The notes: generated from the sequence alone by a model not told the origin. DNA of 64,000 nucleotides from Mesoflavibacter sp. (GCA_017792345.1 CP051228.1:1426001-1490000); one strand, 5' to 3'; shown: positions 45,544 to 55,194, counted from the first letter of the stretch. Program-made: numbers and translations.

Positions 45544-45573
45544 CTTGAATTTCCGGCTCTGCTGACCAAAATA
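45544..45573 (+). promoter_or_regulatory. Possible RpoH-type heat-shock promoter for hsp20
   Basis: CTTG at 45544-45547 is followed 18 bases later by CCAAAATA. Alphaproteobacterial RpoH promoters typically have CTTG and a C-rich/AT-rich -10 at this distance. The -10 match is weak; the call depends mainly on position about 95 bases before hsp20. Confidence 0.3.
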
Positions 45574-45669
45574 GGAAGAGCGGACGGACGCCTATGAAGG
45601 GTCCGCGACCGCGGATCGGCTCTCGCTTGATCGCCGCTGCTACGGGCGATCGCAAGGAGGAGGCAGCCC

Positions 45670-46137
45670 ATGGCGCGCATGACGCTGTTCAACAGCCCGC
45701 TTCTGTTGGGCTTCGACGAGATCGAGCGGACTCTCGACAGGGTTGCCAAGATGTCGTCGGACGGATATCCCCCGTACAATATCGAGCAACTGGACGAAGA
45801 CCGCATTCGGATTACCTTAGCTGTAGCGGGGTTCTCTGAAGAGGATCTGGCGATCCAGCGCGAGGACGATCAGTTGGTCGTCATCGGCCGACAGGGATCG
45901 GACGACAGCGAGACGAGGATCTTCCTCCATCGCGGGATCGCCGCCCGCCAGTTCCAACGCCGGTTTGTCCTGGCGGAAGGGATTGAAATTGACGGTGCGA
46001 CGTTGAACAACGGTTTGTTGGATATCGACCTGCGCCGCCCCCGCCCCGAAACGCGCGTCGAGACGATCGCGATCAATGCGGGACGGAAAACGAAATCGGC
46101 GAACGCGCCGAAAGCCTTGGACGTCGAAGATGCCTGA
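45670..46137 (+). CDS. ibpA: Hsp20/alpha-crystallin family small heat-shock protein
   Basis: 155 residues with a very good ribosome site (AAGGAGGAGG). The alpha-crystallin domain runs from about residue 35 to 130: PYNIEQLDEDRIRITLAVAGF, LVVIGRQGS, FLHRGIAARQFQRRFVLAEG and LNNGLLDIDLRR. The N-terminus (TLFNSPLLLGFDEIERTLD) matches the IbpA type of alphaproteobacteria. It holds unfolding proteins for refolding by DnaK/ClpB. It is followed by DUF1150 in the usual alphaproteobacterial pair. Confidence 0.93.
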   Translation: MARMTLFNSPLLLGFDEIERTLDRVAKMSSDGYPPYNIEQLDEDRIRITLAVAGFSEEDLAIQREDDQLVVIGRQGSDDSETRIFLHRGIAARQFQRRFVLAEGIEIDGATLNNGLLDIDLRRPRPETRVETIAINAGRKTKSANAPKALDVEDA

Positions 46138-46153
46138 GGCGAAGGAGAAAGAG

Positions 46154-46366
46154 ATGGAAACGACCGACCTGAAATCCCTGACCCTGGACGAGCTGCTTGG
46201 CCTCGGCGCGGGAGACGTCGGCTATATTCGCCTCGTTGAAACCGACGAAGGCCCGCAATACGAATTGCGCGACGCGGATGGCAGCCAGCTCGCCACCGCC
46301 GCCACCGCCGACGCGGCCCTGTTCGCGGCGGAGCATCTGGACATCGAACCGGTCACGCTGCACTAG
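46154..46366 (+). CDS. DUF1150 family protein
   Basis: 70 residues from ATG 46154, which has AAGGAG six bases upstream; an in-frame ATG at 46130 overlaps the hsp20 stop and could add eight residues. The sequence GDVGYIRLVETDEGPQYELR and ALFAAEHLDIEPVTLH are characteristic of DUF1150, a small protein nearly always beside hsp20 in alphaproteobacteria. Its role is unknown, probably linked to heat shock. A terminator follows after 14 bases. Confidence 0.85.
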   Translation: METTDLKSLTLDELLGLGAGDVGYIRLVETDEGPQYELRDADGSQLATAATADAALFAAEHLDIEPVTLH

Positions 46367-46380
46367 GCGGCGGGCGTACG

Positions 46381-46405
46381 AAAGGGCCGACCTCGCGCCC
46401 TTTTT
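46381..46405 (+). terminator. Rho-independent terminator after hsp20-DUF1150
   Basis: AAAGGGC at 46381-46387 pairs with GCCCTTT at 46397-46403 and is followed by more T. It ends the plus-strand pair; the same palindrome might also serve the convergent PAS gene, which ends at 46411. Confidence 0.65.
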
Positions 46406-46410
46406 CCCTT

Positions 46411-46953
46411 CTAATCCGGAATCGGCAGAAAGGTTGAGCGAACCTGTTCGGACGGGTTCTTGTCGACCGCACTCGGCCCGTCATAGATGACGGTGACACC
46501 GACCATGCCATCCGCCGTCTCGCCATCGCCGGCCAGCGGCAGGGCAAGCCGTTCCAGGCGCGTATAACGCCCGACCGACCGGTAGACGAACCCATCGGAA
46601 TGGAAGATCGCAGGATCGGTCAGGATGCGCATCATGATCGGATTGATACGCCGGAACTCCGCAGCGTCCAGCAGGTCCGACAACAGCTTGCCCCGTAATT
46701 TCGGCGCCCCGGACGCCTGAACGACCGTTTCTCCGGCCAGCCGGTAACGGATTGTCCCATGTTCGGGTTCGTAATCGGACAGCCAAATATTGGGCAGGAT
46801 CGGTGCCAGACTGACCGGATCGATATCGCGCCGCGACGGCAGCCGCCGGGCACCCCGGATGGCACGCCAGTAATCGAACAGCGTCCACAGTTCGGAATGC
46901 CGGAAACAGGCATAGGGGCTGCGGTCGAAGGCCGGAATACAACTACCTGTCAC
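46411..46953 (-). CDS. PAS_5-family (PF07310-like) protein
   Basis: 180 residues. The pattern LWTLFDYWRAIRGARRLPSRRDIDPVSL, split over two helices, then LSDYEPEHGTIRYRLAGETV and LERLALPLAGDGETADGMVG, matches the alphaproteobacterial PAS_5 proteins, a PAS fold without an attached output domain. In related species such proteins take part in cell-cycle or stress signalling, but no function can be given here. There is no signal peptide. It is convergent with DUF1150. Confidence 0.8.
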   Translation of the reverse strand: MTGSCIPAFDRSPYACFRHSELWTLFDYWRAIRGARRLPSRRDIDPVSLAPILPNIWLSDYEPEHGTIRYRLAGETVVQASGAPKLRGKLLSDLLDAAEFRRINPIMMRILTDPAIFHSDGFVYRSVGRYTRLERLALPLAGDGETADGMVGVTVIYDGPSAVDKNPSEQVRSTFLPIPD

Positions 46954-47029
46954 TGAACCCTCGCCGGTCCCGCATAATATTCATAACTTCGAACATGTTA
47001 AGCGATATCGGAGCTTCGCACAAAGAAAT

Positions 47030-47057
47030 AGCGGCGCCCCAATTGTGGAGCGCCGCT
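47030..47057 (-). terminator. Terminator hairpin downstream of infC
   Basis: AGCGGCGC at 47030-47037 pairs with GCGCCGCT at 47050-47057 around a 12-base loop. On the minus strand it lies 24 bases past the infC stop and runs into ATTTCTTTG, a weak T tract. A T4 run on the plus side makes it potentially bidirectional. Confidence 0.6.
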
Positions 47058-47080
47058 TTTCTGTTCCGCCGGCCGGCGCC

Positions 47081-47617
47081 TTAGCGCGGGGCGAGGACCA
47101 TGATCATCTGGCGCCCTTCCATATTGGGGCGCTGTTCGACCTTGGCCTGTTCGTCCATTTCGGCCTGGACGCGCTGCAGCACTTCGAGGCCCAGCTCCTG
47201 GTGGGCCATTTCGCGGCCGCGGAAGCGGAGCGTGACCTTCACCTTGTCGCCTTCTTCGATGAACTTCTTCAACGCGCGCATTTTGACGTCATAGTCATGC
47301 TGCTCGATATTCGGGCGGAATTTGATTTCCTTGACCTCGATGGTCTTTTGCTTCTTCCGCGCCTCATTCTTGCGCTTCTGCTGTTCGTATTTGAACTTGC
47401 CGTAGTCGAGGATCTTGCAGACCGGCGGGTCGGCGTTGGGGGATACCTCCACCAGATCCAGACCTGCCGCTTCGGCGATCCGAATGCCTTCCTCTACCGT
47501 GATCACGCCATGATTTTCGCCGTCGTCATCGATGACACGGACTTGCCGCGCTGTGATTTCCTCGTTGACGCGGGGGCCCTCCTTGGTGGGGGGAGGAGCG
47601 TAGTGTGGTCTGCGTAT
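47081..47617 (-). CDS. infC: Translation initiation factor IF-3, apparent ATA start
   Basis: 178 residues. The IF-3 N-domain ([23 protein letters not shown], continuing to [17 protein letters not shown]) and C-domain ([36 protein letters not shown]) are complete. The start was placed at ATA (47617) because a perfect AGGAGG lies five bases upstream and the product then begins [16 protein letters not shown] as in relatives, at normal length. No ATG or GTG is in a suitable place. infC is known for using rare start codons (AUU in E. coli) so that IF-3 represses its own translation. The gene follows thrS, as usual. Confidence 0.9.
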   Translation of the reverse strand: MRRPHYAPPPTKEGPRVNEEITARQVRVIDDDGENHGVITVEEGIRIAEAAGLDLVEVSPNADPPVCKILDYGKFKYEQQKRKNEARKKQKTIEVKEIKFRPNIEQHDYDVKMRALKKFIEEGDKVKVTLRFRGREMAHQELGLEVLQRVQAEMDEQAKVEQRPNMEGRQMIMVLAPR

Positions 47618-47725
47618 AGGAGCCTCCTCGACCGATCGCCGGCCGGTGTCGTTGATATTGGGTAACCGTCCGTTCCGTATGCCGAAGGCGTGCAGGAAAT
47701 CCCGCACGCCCGCACCGGAACACTT

Positions 47726-49678
47726 TTAAGGCGCGCCCGCAGGGGATCGCGCTTCTTCTCTTAGAATATGGATTGCGTCGTCCAGCGCAAGAATTTCCTG
47801 ATCCTTGCCGCCCAGACGGCGCAGTGCGACGGTGCCTTCCTCCTGTTCGCGCTTACCGACGACCAGGACGGCCGGAACCTTCTGCAACGACAATTCGCGG
47901 ATCTTCAGGTTGATCTTCTCGTTCCGCGTGTCGCTTTCCGCCCGCAGCCCGGCCGCTTTCAGCTTGGCCAGCACCTCGGCCGCATAGCCGTCCGCATCGT
48001 TGGTGATCGTCGCCACCGTCGCCTGAACCGGCGACAGCCACATCGGGAACCGGCCCGAGAACTGTTCGATCAGGATACCGATGAAGCGTTCGAACGACCC
48101 CAGAATCGCCCGGTGCAGCATGACGGGGCGATAGCGGTTGCCGTCCTCGGCCATATAGGTGGCGTCCAGACGTTCCGGCAGGACGAAATCGACCTGCAGG
48201 GTGCCGCATTGCCAGTCACGGCCGATGGCGTCGCGCAGCACGAATTCCAGCTTCGGACCATAGAAGGCGCCTTCGCCCGGATTGAGCGTGAAGGTGGCGC
48301 CGGCCGCCTCGGTCGCCCGTTTCAGGGCTTCTTCGGCCTTGTCCCAGGTCTCGTCCGACCCGGCGCGGGTTTCCGGCCGGTCGGAGAACTTGATGGCGAA
48401 ATCCTCAAACCCGAAATCGCGATAGATCGACGCCAGCAGGTCGATGAAGATCTTCGTCTCGGATTCGATCTGGTCTTCGGTGCAGAAGATATGCGCATCG
48501 TCCTGGGTGAAGGCGCGCACCCGCATGATGCCGTGCAGGGCGCCCGACGGTTCGTAGCGGTGGCAGGACCCGAACTCGCCCATGCGGATCGGCAGATCGC
48601 GATAGGACTTGATGCCCTGTTTGAAGATCTGCACATGGCCCGGGCAGTTCATCGGCTTCAGCGCCAGCATCCGCCGGTTCGCGCCGTCTTCGGACGTGCT
48701 GTCGGATTCATCGACTTCGGCGATGAACATGTTCTCGCGGAACTTGTCCCAGTGGCCGGACTTTTCCCACAGCGCGCGGTCGACGAGCTGCGGCGTCTTG
48801 ACCTCGACATAACCGGCCTTGTCCAGACGGTCGCGCATATAGCGTTCGATGGTGCGGTAGACCGTCCAGCCCTTCGGATGCCAGAAGATCGACCCGCGTG
48901 CTTCTTCCTGAAGATGGAACAGGTCCAGTTCCCGGCCCAAACGGCGGTGGTCGCGCTTCTCGGCCTCTTCCAGGCGGTGCAGATAGGCCTTCAGTTCCTT
49001 CTCGTCGCGCCAGGCGGTGCCGTAGATGCGCTGAAGCTGCGGATTGTTGGCGTCACCGCGCCAATAGGCCCCGGCCAGACGCAACAGCTTGAACGCCTTG
49101 CCCAGACGGCCGGTCGACGGCAGATGCGGGCCGCGGCACAGGTCGATCCAGTCGCCCTGGCGGTACATCGTGATGTCCTCGCCCTCGGGCAGTTCCCAAA
49201 CCCATTCGGCTTTGAAGCTCTCGCCCTTCTCGGCGAACAGATCGGCGACGTCCTTGCGGTCCCAGACCTCGCGCACGATGGGCACGTCGCGGTCCACGAT
49301 CTCCTTCATCCGGTTTTCGATCGCCTCGAAATCCTCGGACGAGAAAGGCTGCTCGCGGTGGAAATCGTAATAGAAGCCTTCCTCCGTCGCCGGACCGAAG
49401 GTGATCTGGGTGCCGGGGAACAGTTCCTGCACCGCCATCGCCAGCACATGGGCGGCGTCATGACGGATCAGTTCCAGCGCCGCATCGTCCTGGCGCCGGA
49501 TCAGTTCCAGCTTCGCATCGGTTTCGATCGGGCGGTTCAGGTCCCATTCCGTGCCGTCGACACGGGCCAGCACCGCGGCCTTCGCCAGGCCGGGGCCGAT
49601 TTCGGTCGCGACATCCAGCGCCGTCACCGGGCCGTCATAGGATCGCACACTGCCGTCGGGAAGGGTAATTGCCACCAT
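47726..49678 (-). CDS. thrS: Threonyl-tRNA synthetase
   Basis: 650 residues from ATG 49678. Domains in order: TGS (1-62), the editing domain with [12 protein letters not shown] and [12 protein letters not shown] (63-230), the class II catalytic core with [10 protein letters not shown] (zinc-binding Cys), [15 protein letters not shown] (motif 2) and [14 protein letters not shown] (motif 3), and the anticodon domain at the end. It charges tRNA-Thr and removes mischarged Ser. The gene is followed by infC on the same strand after 108 bases. Nothing like a leader operator could be confirmed upstream. Confidence 0.97.
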   Translation of the reverse strand: MVAITLPDGSVRSYDGPVTALDVATEIGPGLAKAAVLARVDGTEWDLNRPIETDAKLELIRRQDDAALELIRHDAAHVLAMAVQELFPGTQITFGPATEEGFYYDFHREQPFSSEDFEAIENRMKEIVDRDVPIVREVWDRKDVADLFAEKGESFKAEWVWELPEGEDITMYRQGDWIDLCRGPHLPSTGRLGKAFKLLRLAGAYWRGDANNPQLQRIYGTAWRDEKELKAYLHRLEEAEKRDHRRLGRELDLFHLQEEARGSIFWHPKGWTVYRTIERYMRDRLDKAGYVEVKTPQLVDRALWEKSGHWDKFRENMFIAEVDESDSTSEDGANRRMLALKPMNCPGHVQIFKQGIKSYRDLPIRMGEFGSCHRYEPSGALHGIMRVRAFTQDDAHIFCTEDQIESETKIFIDLLASIYRDFGFEDFAIKFSDRPETRAGSDETWDKAEEALKRATEAAGATFTLNPGEGAFYGPKLEFVLRDAIGRDWQCGTLQVDFVLPERLDATYMAEDGNRYRPVMLHRAILGSFERFIGILIEQFSGRFPMWLSPVQATVATITNDADGYAAEVLAKLKAAGLRAESDTRNEKINLKIRELSLQKVPAVLVVGKREQEEGTVALRRLGGKDQEILALDDAIHILREEARSPAGAP

Positions 49679-49899
49679 GGCGTCTTGTCTCCATCCAGGT
49701 CCCGTCAACCAAACGGGGCACCGTTTCCGGATCGCGGGTATCTCGGCCCGTTTCGAAGGGCCGCCCCCACAACCTGTCAACGTTCGGTTCCGGCACCGCC
49801 TCGCCCCTACGAAGGACGTTTGGACGGCACCGCTCGTCAAATAGTCGAACGGGCGGGGTGTATCGCAGCCCCGTTTTCGGGGCAAGGAAATTCAGTTCC

Positions 49900-50835
49900 C
49901 TACGCCAGGGCGGTGCAGGCCGCCAGAACGTCCATCTCGTTCAGGCCGGTCAGATTGGGCACCCGCAGGATCGTGACCTGCGGCCCCTTCTGTCCGCACA
50001 GCTTGGGGTCCGAGGCATGGGAGTAGAGAACGACGCAGCGGCAGCCGGCGACGGCGGCCAGATGCATCGGGCCGGTGTCGTTGCCCACCGCGATCTCAGC
50101 CCGGCGGGCCAGACTGGCAAGCTGCAACAGGTCGGTCCGGCCCGTCAGGTCCAGGGCGTCCGGACAGGCGGCGGCGATGGCGCTGGTCCATTCGGCATCG
50201 GCCGCGGTGCCGATCAGAACCGGGGTCAATCCGCCGGCGGCCCAACGCGTGGCCAGCGCCGCATAACGGTCTGCGGGCCAGCGCTTTTCCGGCCGGTGCG
50301 GCGCACCGCCCGGGACCAGCAGGCCGAACCGCTGCGGCAGGGCCAGTGCCGACAGGTCGGCATTCATCCAAGCCGCGTTCGGCATCGGCACGTCGGCAAT
50401 GCCGGCCCGGGCCAATTGATCGCGCTGGCGGTCCAGTGTGTGCATGCGGTCGCGTGCGGGATTGTCATGCGGATGGGACGCGCCGGGCGCGATGCCGGAC
50501 AGATAGGGCCTGTCCGGCCACATCAGCCACCAATACAGGGCCGACCGGTCCGATGTCTGCAAATCGAAGACCATGTCGAACCCGCCCCCGCGCAGCCGAT
50601 TGCGCAGGGCAAGATAGCCCAGCGGACCGCGCGGCCGGGCATCCACCCAGACCCGGTCGAACCAGCCCGACCGTTCCGCCAGGCCCGCAAAGGGTTTCGT
50701 CGTCAGCAGCGTGATTTCCGCCTGCGGCAAGGCCGTGCGGATGGCCTGGAACGGTCCCATCGCCTGGACGAAATCGCCCAGCGCGCCAAGCTTGATCACG
50801 AGAACCCGTTTCAGGCCGGTCGGAAGGTCCGCCAT
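49900..50835 (-). CDS. Glycosyltransferase family 9 (heptosyltransferase-like)
   Basis: 311 residues starting MADLPTGLKRVLVIKLGALGDFVQ, the typical GT9 N-terminus. GLLVPGGAPHRPEKRWPADR and EIAVGNDTGPMHLAAVAG form the ADP-heptose-binding part. GT9 enzymes add heptose or related sugars to the lipopolysaccharide core at the inner membrane. The sugar and acceptor are not identifiable. It directly follows a GT4 gene (11 bases), so the two probably act in one surface polysaccharide pathway. Confidence 0.9.
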   Translation of the reverse strand: MADLPTGLKRVLVIKLGALGDFVQAMGPFQAIRTALPQAEITLLTTKPFAGLAERSGWFDRVWVDARPRGPLGYLALRNRLRGGGFDMVFDLQTSDRSALYWWLMWPDRPYLSGIAPGASHPHDNPARDRMHTLDRQRDQLARAGIADVPMPNAAWMNADLSALALPQRFGLLVPGGAPHRPEKRWPADRYAALATRWAAGGLTPVLIGTAADAEWTSAIAAACPDALDLTGRTDLLQLASLARRAEIAVGNDTGPMHLAAVAGCRCVVLYSHASDPKLCGQKGPQVTILRVPNLTGLNEMDVLAACTALA

Positions 50836-50846
50836 ATCAAGATGTC

Positions 50847-52061
50847 TTAGGCCGCGCCGGCGGCGGGCGCCTGCAGCAATTCCCGGTACACGTCCAAGGT
50901 CGACGCGCACATCCCGGCCTTGGTGAACCGATTGCGGGCATTTTCGATCCCGGCCTGCCCCATCGCCATGCGCGCCTCGGCGCCCATATCCAGCGCGCGG
51001 TCCAGCTTGTTGGCCAGATCGAACGCGTCGCCCGGCCGGAACAGCCAGCCGGTCACGCCATCCTCGATCTGCTCCGGCGCGGCGCCATGGGCGGGGGCGA
51101 TCACCACGCGGCCCATCGCCTGGCCTTCGACGGCGACCCGGCCGAACCCTTCCGGATCGGTCGAGGCGGAAATCACGATATCGGCCAGTTTCAGCGCCGC
51201 GGGCATGTCGTCGCAGCCGCCGACGGCATGGACCATGTGATCGACCTTCAGGCGTTTGGCCAGATCCTCGACCTCGCGGACATAGGCGTCGCGGCCCTGG
51301 GAATCGCCGACCAGCAGGCAGCGCACAGGACGGTGCGTCATCTCCGCCAGCGCGCGCAGCAGCAGGGTCTGACCCTTCCACCGCGTCATGCGGCCCGGCA
51401 GCATGACGATCGGCACCCCGTCCGGCAGGCGCCAGCGTTCGGACAGGCGGATCAGGCGTTCCGCCGCGACGCTCTCGCCGGAATACAGATCCATGTCGAT
51501 ACCGCGATGGATCACCCGGACCTTGGTCCCGTCCGGCCGGTAGTTGTCATGGATATGGCGGCGGATGAACTCGCTGATCGCGATCACCCGGTCGGCCTTG
51601 GTCATGACCGAATTGTAGTACCGCTTCAGCGGGTTGCTGAAATTATAGGTGCCGTGGAACGTGGTGACGAACCGCGCGCCCGTGCGCTGCGTCGCCCAGA
51701 GCGCACTCCAGGCCGGGGCGCGGCTGCGCGCATGAACGATGTCGACGCCCTCGTCGCGGATCAGCGCTTCCAGGCGGTCGGCATTCCGGCGCATCGTGAA
51801 ATAGTTCTTGGATGCCAGCGGCAGTTCGACATGCTCGATCTCGGCGCGGTGCAGTTCCCGGGTCATCGGCCCGCCGGCGGAGGCGACCAGCGCCCGGAAG
51901 CCCGCGTCTTTCAGCGCCAGCGCCACGTCGATCGTGCCGCGTTCGACGCCGCCGGTCACCAGGGCCGGCAGGACCTGCAGCACCGTACCGCGATACCGTT
52001 TCGCAGCAGCAGCGGCCGGCGCGGTTTCGGTCGGGTCGTCTTCCGTGTTAGAGCGTACCAT
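50847..52061 (-). CDS. Glycosyltransferase family 4
   Basis: 404 residues from ATG 52061; a GTG two codons earlier is also possible. The N-domain has VLQVLPALVTGGVERGTIDV and the C-domain the GT4 donor-site pattern: LPGRMTRWKGQTLLLRAL, ISASTDPEGFGRVAVEGQAM (EX7E motif). It transfers a nucleotide-sugar unit to a lipid or glycan acceptor at the cytoplasmic face of the membrane. With the downstream GT9 gene it probably builds lipopolysaccharide core or a related glycan. Confidence 0.9.
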   Translation of the reverse strand: MVRSNTEDDPTETAPAAAAAKRYRGTVLQVLPALVTGGVERGTIDVALALKDAGFRALVASAGGPMTRELHRAEIEHVELPLASKNYFTMRRNADRLEALIRDEGVDIVHARSRAPAWSALWATQRTGARFVTTFHGTYNFSNPLKRYYNSVMTKADRVIAISEFIRRHIHDNYRPDGTKVRVIHRGIDMDLYSGESVAAERLIRLSERWRLPDGVPIVMLPGRMTRWKGQTLLLRALAEMTHRPVRCLLVGDSQGRDAYVREVEDLAKRLKVDHMVHAVGGCDDMPAALKLADIVISASTDPEGFGRVAVEGQAMGRVVIAPAHGAAPEQIEDGVTGWLFRPGDAFDLANKLDRALDMGAEARMAMGQAGIENARNRFTKAGMCASTLDVYRELLQAPAAGAA

Positions 52062-52108
52062 CGTCACAATTCGTCAGTCCGTCGCCACCCGAAGGATCCG
52101 CTCCATCC

Positions 52109-52924
52109 ATGTCCGAAAACGCGCACCTGGATACCGTCAAGACGCTCGATCAACCGGAACCGGGTAGCACCGGTCGAGCAAGGATCGCATACCGGGATAT
52201 CCCGCGCAACGCAAGCGGTCCGAGGTCAGGAGACGGCGCAAACGCGGGAATCCTGTTCTGTGGCGGCTTTCATTCCAACATGGATGGCGGCAAGGCGGCC
52301 TTTCTGTCCCAGCGTTGCGCCGAGACCGGACGCGGCTTCGTGCGGTTCGACTATCGGGGGCACGGGTTAAGCGGTGGCGCCTTCGCGGATGGGACCATCG
52401 GCGACTGGTATGACGACGCGAAACTGATCTTCGACCAAGTCTGCGACGGGCCGCAGATCGTCGTCGGTTCCTCCATGGGCGGTTGGATGGCGCTGCTGCT
52501 GGCGCGTGACCGGCCGGAACGGATCAAGGGCCTGGTCCTGATCGCGCCCGCACCGGATTTCCCGCGCCGACTGATGCTGCCGCAATTGGATGAAGACGCC
52601 CGGACGGCCCTGGACCGGGACGGCGTCTGGCACCGCCCGTCGGAGTTCGAGGAAGATCCCTACCCGATCACCCGCGCGCTGATCGAGGAAAGCGCCCGGC
52701 ACGAGATCCTGAACGGACCGAGGATCGCGGTGTCGGGGCCGGTTCACATTCTGCACGGAACGGCGGACGAGGTCGTACCGCTGGACCATGCGCGCCGCGT
52801 CGCCGAGTGTCTTGCCGCGACCCACGTCACCTTGGAGGTCATCGACGGCGGTGGCCACCGTCTGTCCGACCCGCCCGATCTGGATCGTCTGTGGCGCGCG
52901 GTCGGATCCGTGTCCGAGCGCTGA
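52109..52924 (+). CDS. Alpha/beta hydrolase (ABHD10-like)
   Basis: 271 residues. ILFCGGFHSNMDGGKAAFL is the oxyanion region, VGSSMGGWMALLLA the nucleophile elbow with the catalytic Ser, HGTADEVVPL carries the acid and GGGHRLSDP the His. This arrangement is close to mitochondrial ABHD10 and its alphaproteobacterial relatives, which remove acyl groups from proteins or glucuronides. There is no signal peptide, so it is cytoplasmic. It is divergent from the GT4 gene, 47 bases away. Confidence 0.85.
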   Translation: MSENAHLDTVKTLDQPEPGSTGRARIAYRDIPRNASGPRSGDGANAGILFCGGFHSNMDGGKAAFLSQRCAETGRGFVRFDYRGHGLSGGAFADGTIGDWYDDAKLIFDQVCDGPQIVVGSSMGGWMALLLARDRPERIKGLVLIAPAPDFPRRLMLPQLDEDARTALDRDGVWHRPSEFEEDPYPITRALIEESARHEILNGPRIAVSGPVHILHGTADEVVPLDHARRVAECLAATHVTLEVIDGGGHRLSDPPDLDRLWRAVGSVSER

Positions 52925-52984
52925 CCGGGGCCCGGTCGGAGGATCATCCCGGGCATCCAGCATCGTCGCGCAAAGTCCGTGGAA

Positions 52985-54199
52985 CTATTGGGTCGTCTGT
53001 TGTGTACCGCTCTGATCCGCCGTGCCTGCGCCGACCCCTGCCGCGAAGGCGTCGATTACGCCGTCGACTTGGCGGAGGATCGCGCTGAACGGCGCAGCAT
53101 TGCCCGCAGGATCTTCGCCCGTGCGGGGACCGGTTTGGTCACCCTTACCACCACGCAGGACAGTGCGGACAGCCGCCAGCCGCTTGGCAACGTCGAACCA
53201 GAACGGCCCGCCAAGACCGATCAACAGACCCGTTACCAGCACGCGGAAGAACCAGAAGATATAATCCGGTTTCTGGTCGGACCCGCACAACGCATCCGCC
53301 GCCGCCCCCGCCTCGGCCTTCTGGCAATACGGAAACTGCTGCCAGCCGATTGGCAGATGACGGTCCTGAAGGCTTTTCAGGATATCCGCGGATCCGGCCA
53401 GCAATTGCCGCATCGCCTCCGGATCGGCCAGTTTCGCCAGTTCCTGCTGCTTCGCCACCAGCGCTTCCTCGGCGGCCGCCTTTTCGGTCTCATTCGCGCT
53501 TTGAAACTTCTCTTTCAGCGCCCGGACCTCCGCCTCCAGGGCGAGTGCTGCGCGGAAGGAGTCCGTCGCGGCGGCATCCGCCGCTGCCAAACCGTCCTGA
53601 TCGGCGATGATCGCCAGCGCCGTTTCCGGACTGTCTCGGTAGGTCTCGAACAGGCGCAAACCGTCAACATTCGCCACGAAGGCCAGAATGATGCCGATGA
53701 CCAGCGACCAGCCCCGGGCGCGCGTCGCGAAACTGGCAACCGTTGCCCCGGACATCTTGTCGAAGATGCGGGCCGATTCGATCAAGGCCGCCCGAACCTC
53801 CGCGCGCGCCGTATCGATGCGATCCCGCAGCCCGGTTTCTTCAACCAATCGGGACAGGAAATGTTCCAGGGTGATCCGGTCATAGGCCCCGCCTGGGCCT
53901 ATGACGGGCCGATCTAGGGAAACCTTTTCCGCCGGGTTGCCGATGATCGCTTCGACCAGCTTGCGTTCCGCGGCCTTCGCTGTCTGCTCCGTCGGCGCGG
54001 CGCCCATTGCGGCGGCGAAGGCTGTCTTAACGATGGGAATGTTCAAAACTTCCGGCAGGACATAATCCTGGATCATGCCCTTCAGAAACCGCGCCCGGAT
54101 GCAGAAGACGCGGAACATCAGTTCCATGAGCATGGTAACGATGGTCCCCAACGCACCCAGTGTCAGGACCAGCGCCAAGGCGGCGTCGAGCAGTTCCAC
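52985..54199 (-). CDS. Membrane protein with internal coiled coil, function unknown
   Basis: 404 residues with three membrane helices, at about 7-30, 163-178 and 314-336. Between the second and third lies a 135-residue region whose middle (residues 215-260, ALEAEVRALKEKFQSANETE and on) is a strong coiled coil and which also has two cysteines (Cys292 and Cys305) that could form a disulfide. The last helix region LLIGLGGPFWFDVAKR recurs in uncharacterised bacterial membrane proteins. No family name can be given. It is transcribed alone, with an AT-rich upstream region (54200-54300) that probably holds its promoter. Confidence 0.6.
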   Translation of the reverse strand: MELLDAALALVLTLGALGTIVTMLMELMFRVFCIRARFLKGMIQDYVLPEVLNIPIVKTAFAAAMGAAPTEQTAKAAERKLVEAIIGNPAEKVSLDRPVIGPGGAYDRITLEHFLSRLVEETGLRDRIDTARAEVRAALIESARIFDKMSGATVASFATRARGWSLVIGIILAFVANVDGLRLFETYRDSPETALAIIADQDGLAAADAAATDSFRAALALEAEVRALKEKFQSANETEKAAAEEALVAKQQELAKLADPEAMRQLLAGSADILKSLQDRHLPIGWQQFPYCQKAEAGAAADALCGSDQKPDYIFWFFRVLVTGLLIGLGGPFWFDVAKRLAAVRTVLRGGKGDQTGPRTGEDPAGNAAPFSAILRQVDGVIDAFAAGVGAGTADQSGTQQTTQ

Positions 54200-54303
54200 G
54201 ATAGTTCTCCCCGGATTTCGCGACCGTCCCCCAACGGTCGCTTCGATCCAAAGACAATCTTAGCGTGAAAAATGTCGAATACGAGTCAAAATAGTCGCAA
54301 AAG

Positions 54304-55194
54304 TTACGTGTTTTCTAACTCAAGCAACGATTTTAAGGCGTTACGGTAGTCAGGCCAGCGCAGATCTACCCCCAGCTCCCGCTTGATGCGCGCATTCGAC
54401 ACCAGCTTGTTGTCGGAATAGAAACTGCGCGCCATGGACGACAGTTCCGCCTCGTCGAAAGGCACTTCCGGCGGCGGGGCCACCCCCAACAAATCGCAGG
54501 CAAAGGCGATCACGTCCTGCGGCGGGGCCGGGTTGTCGTCGCAGCAATTATAGGCCGCCCCGGCATTCGGGCGCGCGATCGAGGCGCGCAGAATGGCGAC
54601 CACGTCGTCGCGGTGGATCCGGCTGAAGACCTGACCCGGCTTCACCACCCGGCGCGCCCGGCCCTGGCGGACCGTTTCCAGCGCGTTCCGGCCTGGCCCG
54701 TAGATTCCGGCCAGGCGGAAACTGTGCACCGGCCCGGCCGCAGCGAGACCGAACCAGGCGGCTTCCGCGTCGACCCGCCGCTGGCCGCGCGCCCCGCTGG
54801 GCGTCAGGGCGGAGGTTTCGTCGACTTCCCCCCCATCCCGGTTGCCGTAAACCCCGGTCGTCGACAGATAACCGATCCAGGCATAGGGCGCGCCGTCGCG
54901 AATATCCGCCGCATGGGCGTCGATCACCGGATCCCCCGCCGCATCCGGCGGCACGGAACTGAGCAAATGGTCGGCCTGCCTCAGCGCCGCACGGCCGGCC
55001 TCGTCCAGGGCCCGGTCCCGGTCGAACAGATGCGCGTCGATCCCGGACCGGCGCAGCCGTGCCTGTTTTTCCGTGTCGCGGCAGGTCGCGGAGACGCTCC
55101 AACCCTCATGGACCAAACTCTCGGCCAGCGCCTGGGCGCAATAGCCATAGCCGAAAATGAAAAGATGGGGTTTCGGCGGGTCGGCATCGGTCAT
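54304..55194 (-). CDS. NAD-dependent epimerase/dehydratase-like SDR protein
   Basis: 296 residues from ATG 55194, with AGGAG six bases upstream. The N-terminal nucleotide site reads HLFIFGYGYCAQALAESL, a loose GxGxxA variant of the Rossmann loop. The catalytic region has YLSTTGVYGNRDGG and the sequel GPVHSFRLAGIYGPGRNAL; PDYRNALKSLL near the C-terminus completes the extended SDR fold. This group (YeeZ-like) is widespread but the substrate is unknown. It is divergent from the TPR gene. Confidence 0.83.
   Translation of the reverse strand: MTDADPPKPHLFIFGYGYCAQALAESLVHEGWSVSATCRDTEKQARLRRSGIDAHLFDRDRALDEAGRAALRQADHLLSSVPPDAAGDPVIDAHAADIRDGAPYAWIGYLSTTGVYGNRDGGEVDETSALTPSGARGQRRVDAEAAWFGLAAAGPVHSFRLAGIYGPGRNALETVRQGRARRVVKPGQVFSRIHRDDVVAILRASIARPNAGAAYNCCDDNPAPPQDVIAFACDLLGVAPPPEVPFDEAELSSMARSFYSDNKLVSNARIKRELGVDLRWPDYRNALKSLLELENT

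Noticed and set aside
42695-45565. A long plus-strand open frame (956 codons) across polA
   Set aside because: Antisense to polA, with Arg/Gln/His-rich low-information translation typical of shadow frames in high-GC DNA.
47618-47707. A longer infC reading frame starting at 47707
   Set aside because: The added 30 residues do not resemble IF-3, and the SD sequence and normal length support the ATA start.
47768-50026. A long plus-strand open frame across thrS
   Set aside because: Antisense to thrS; no recognisable domain and no ribosome site.
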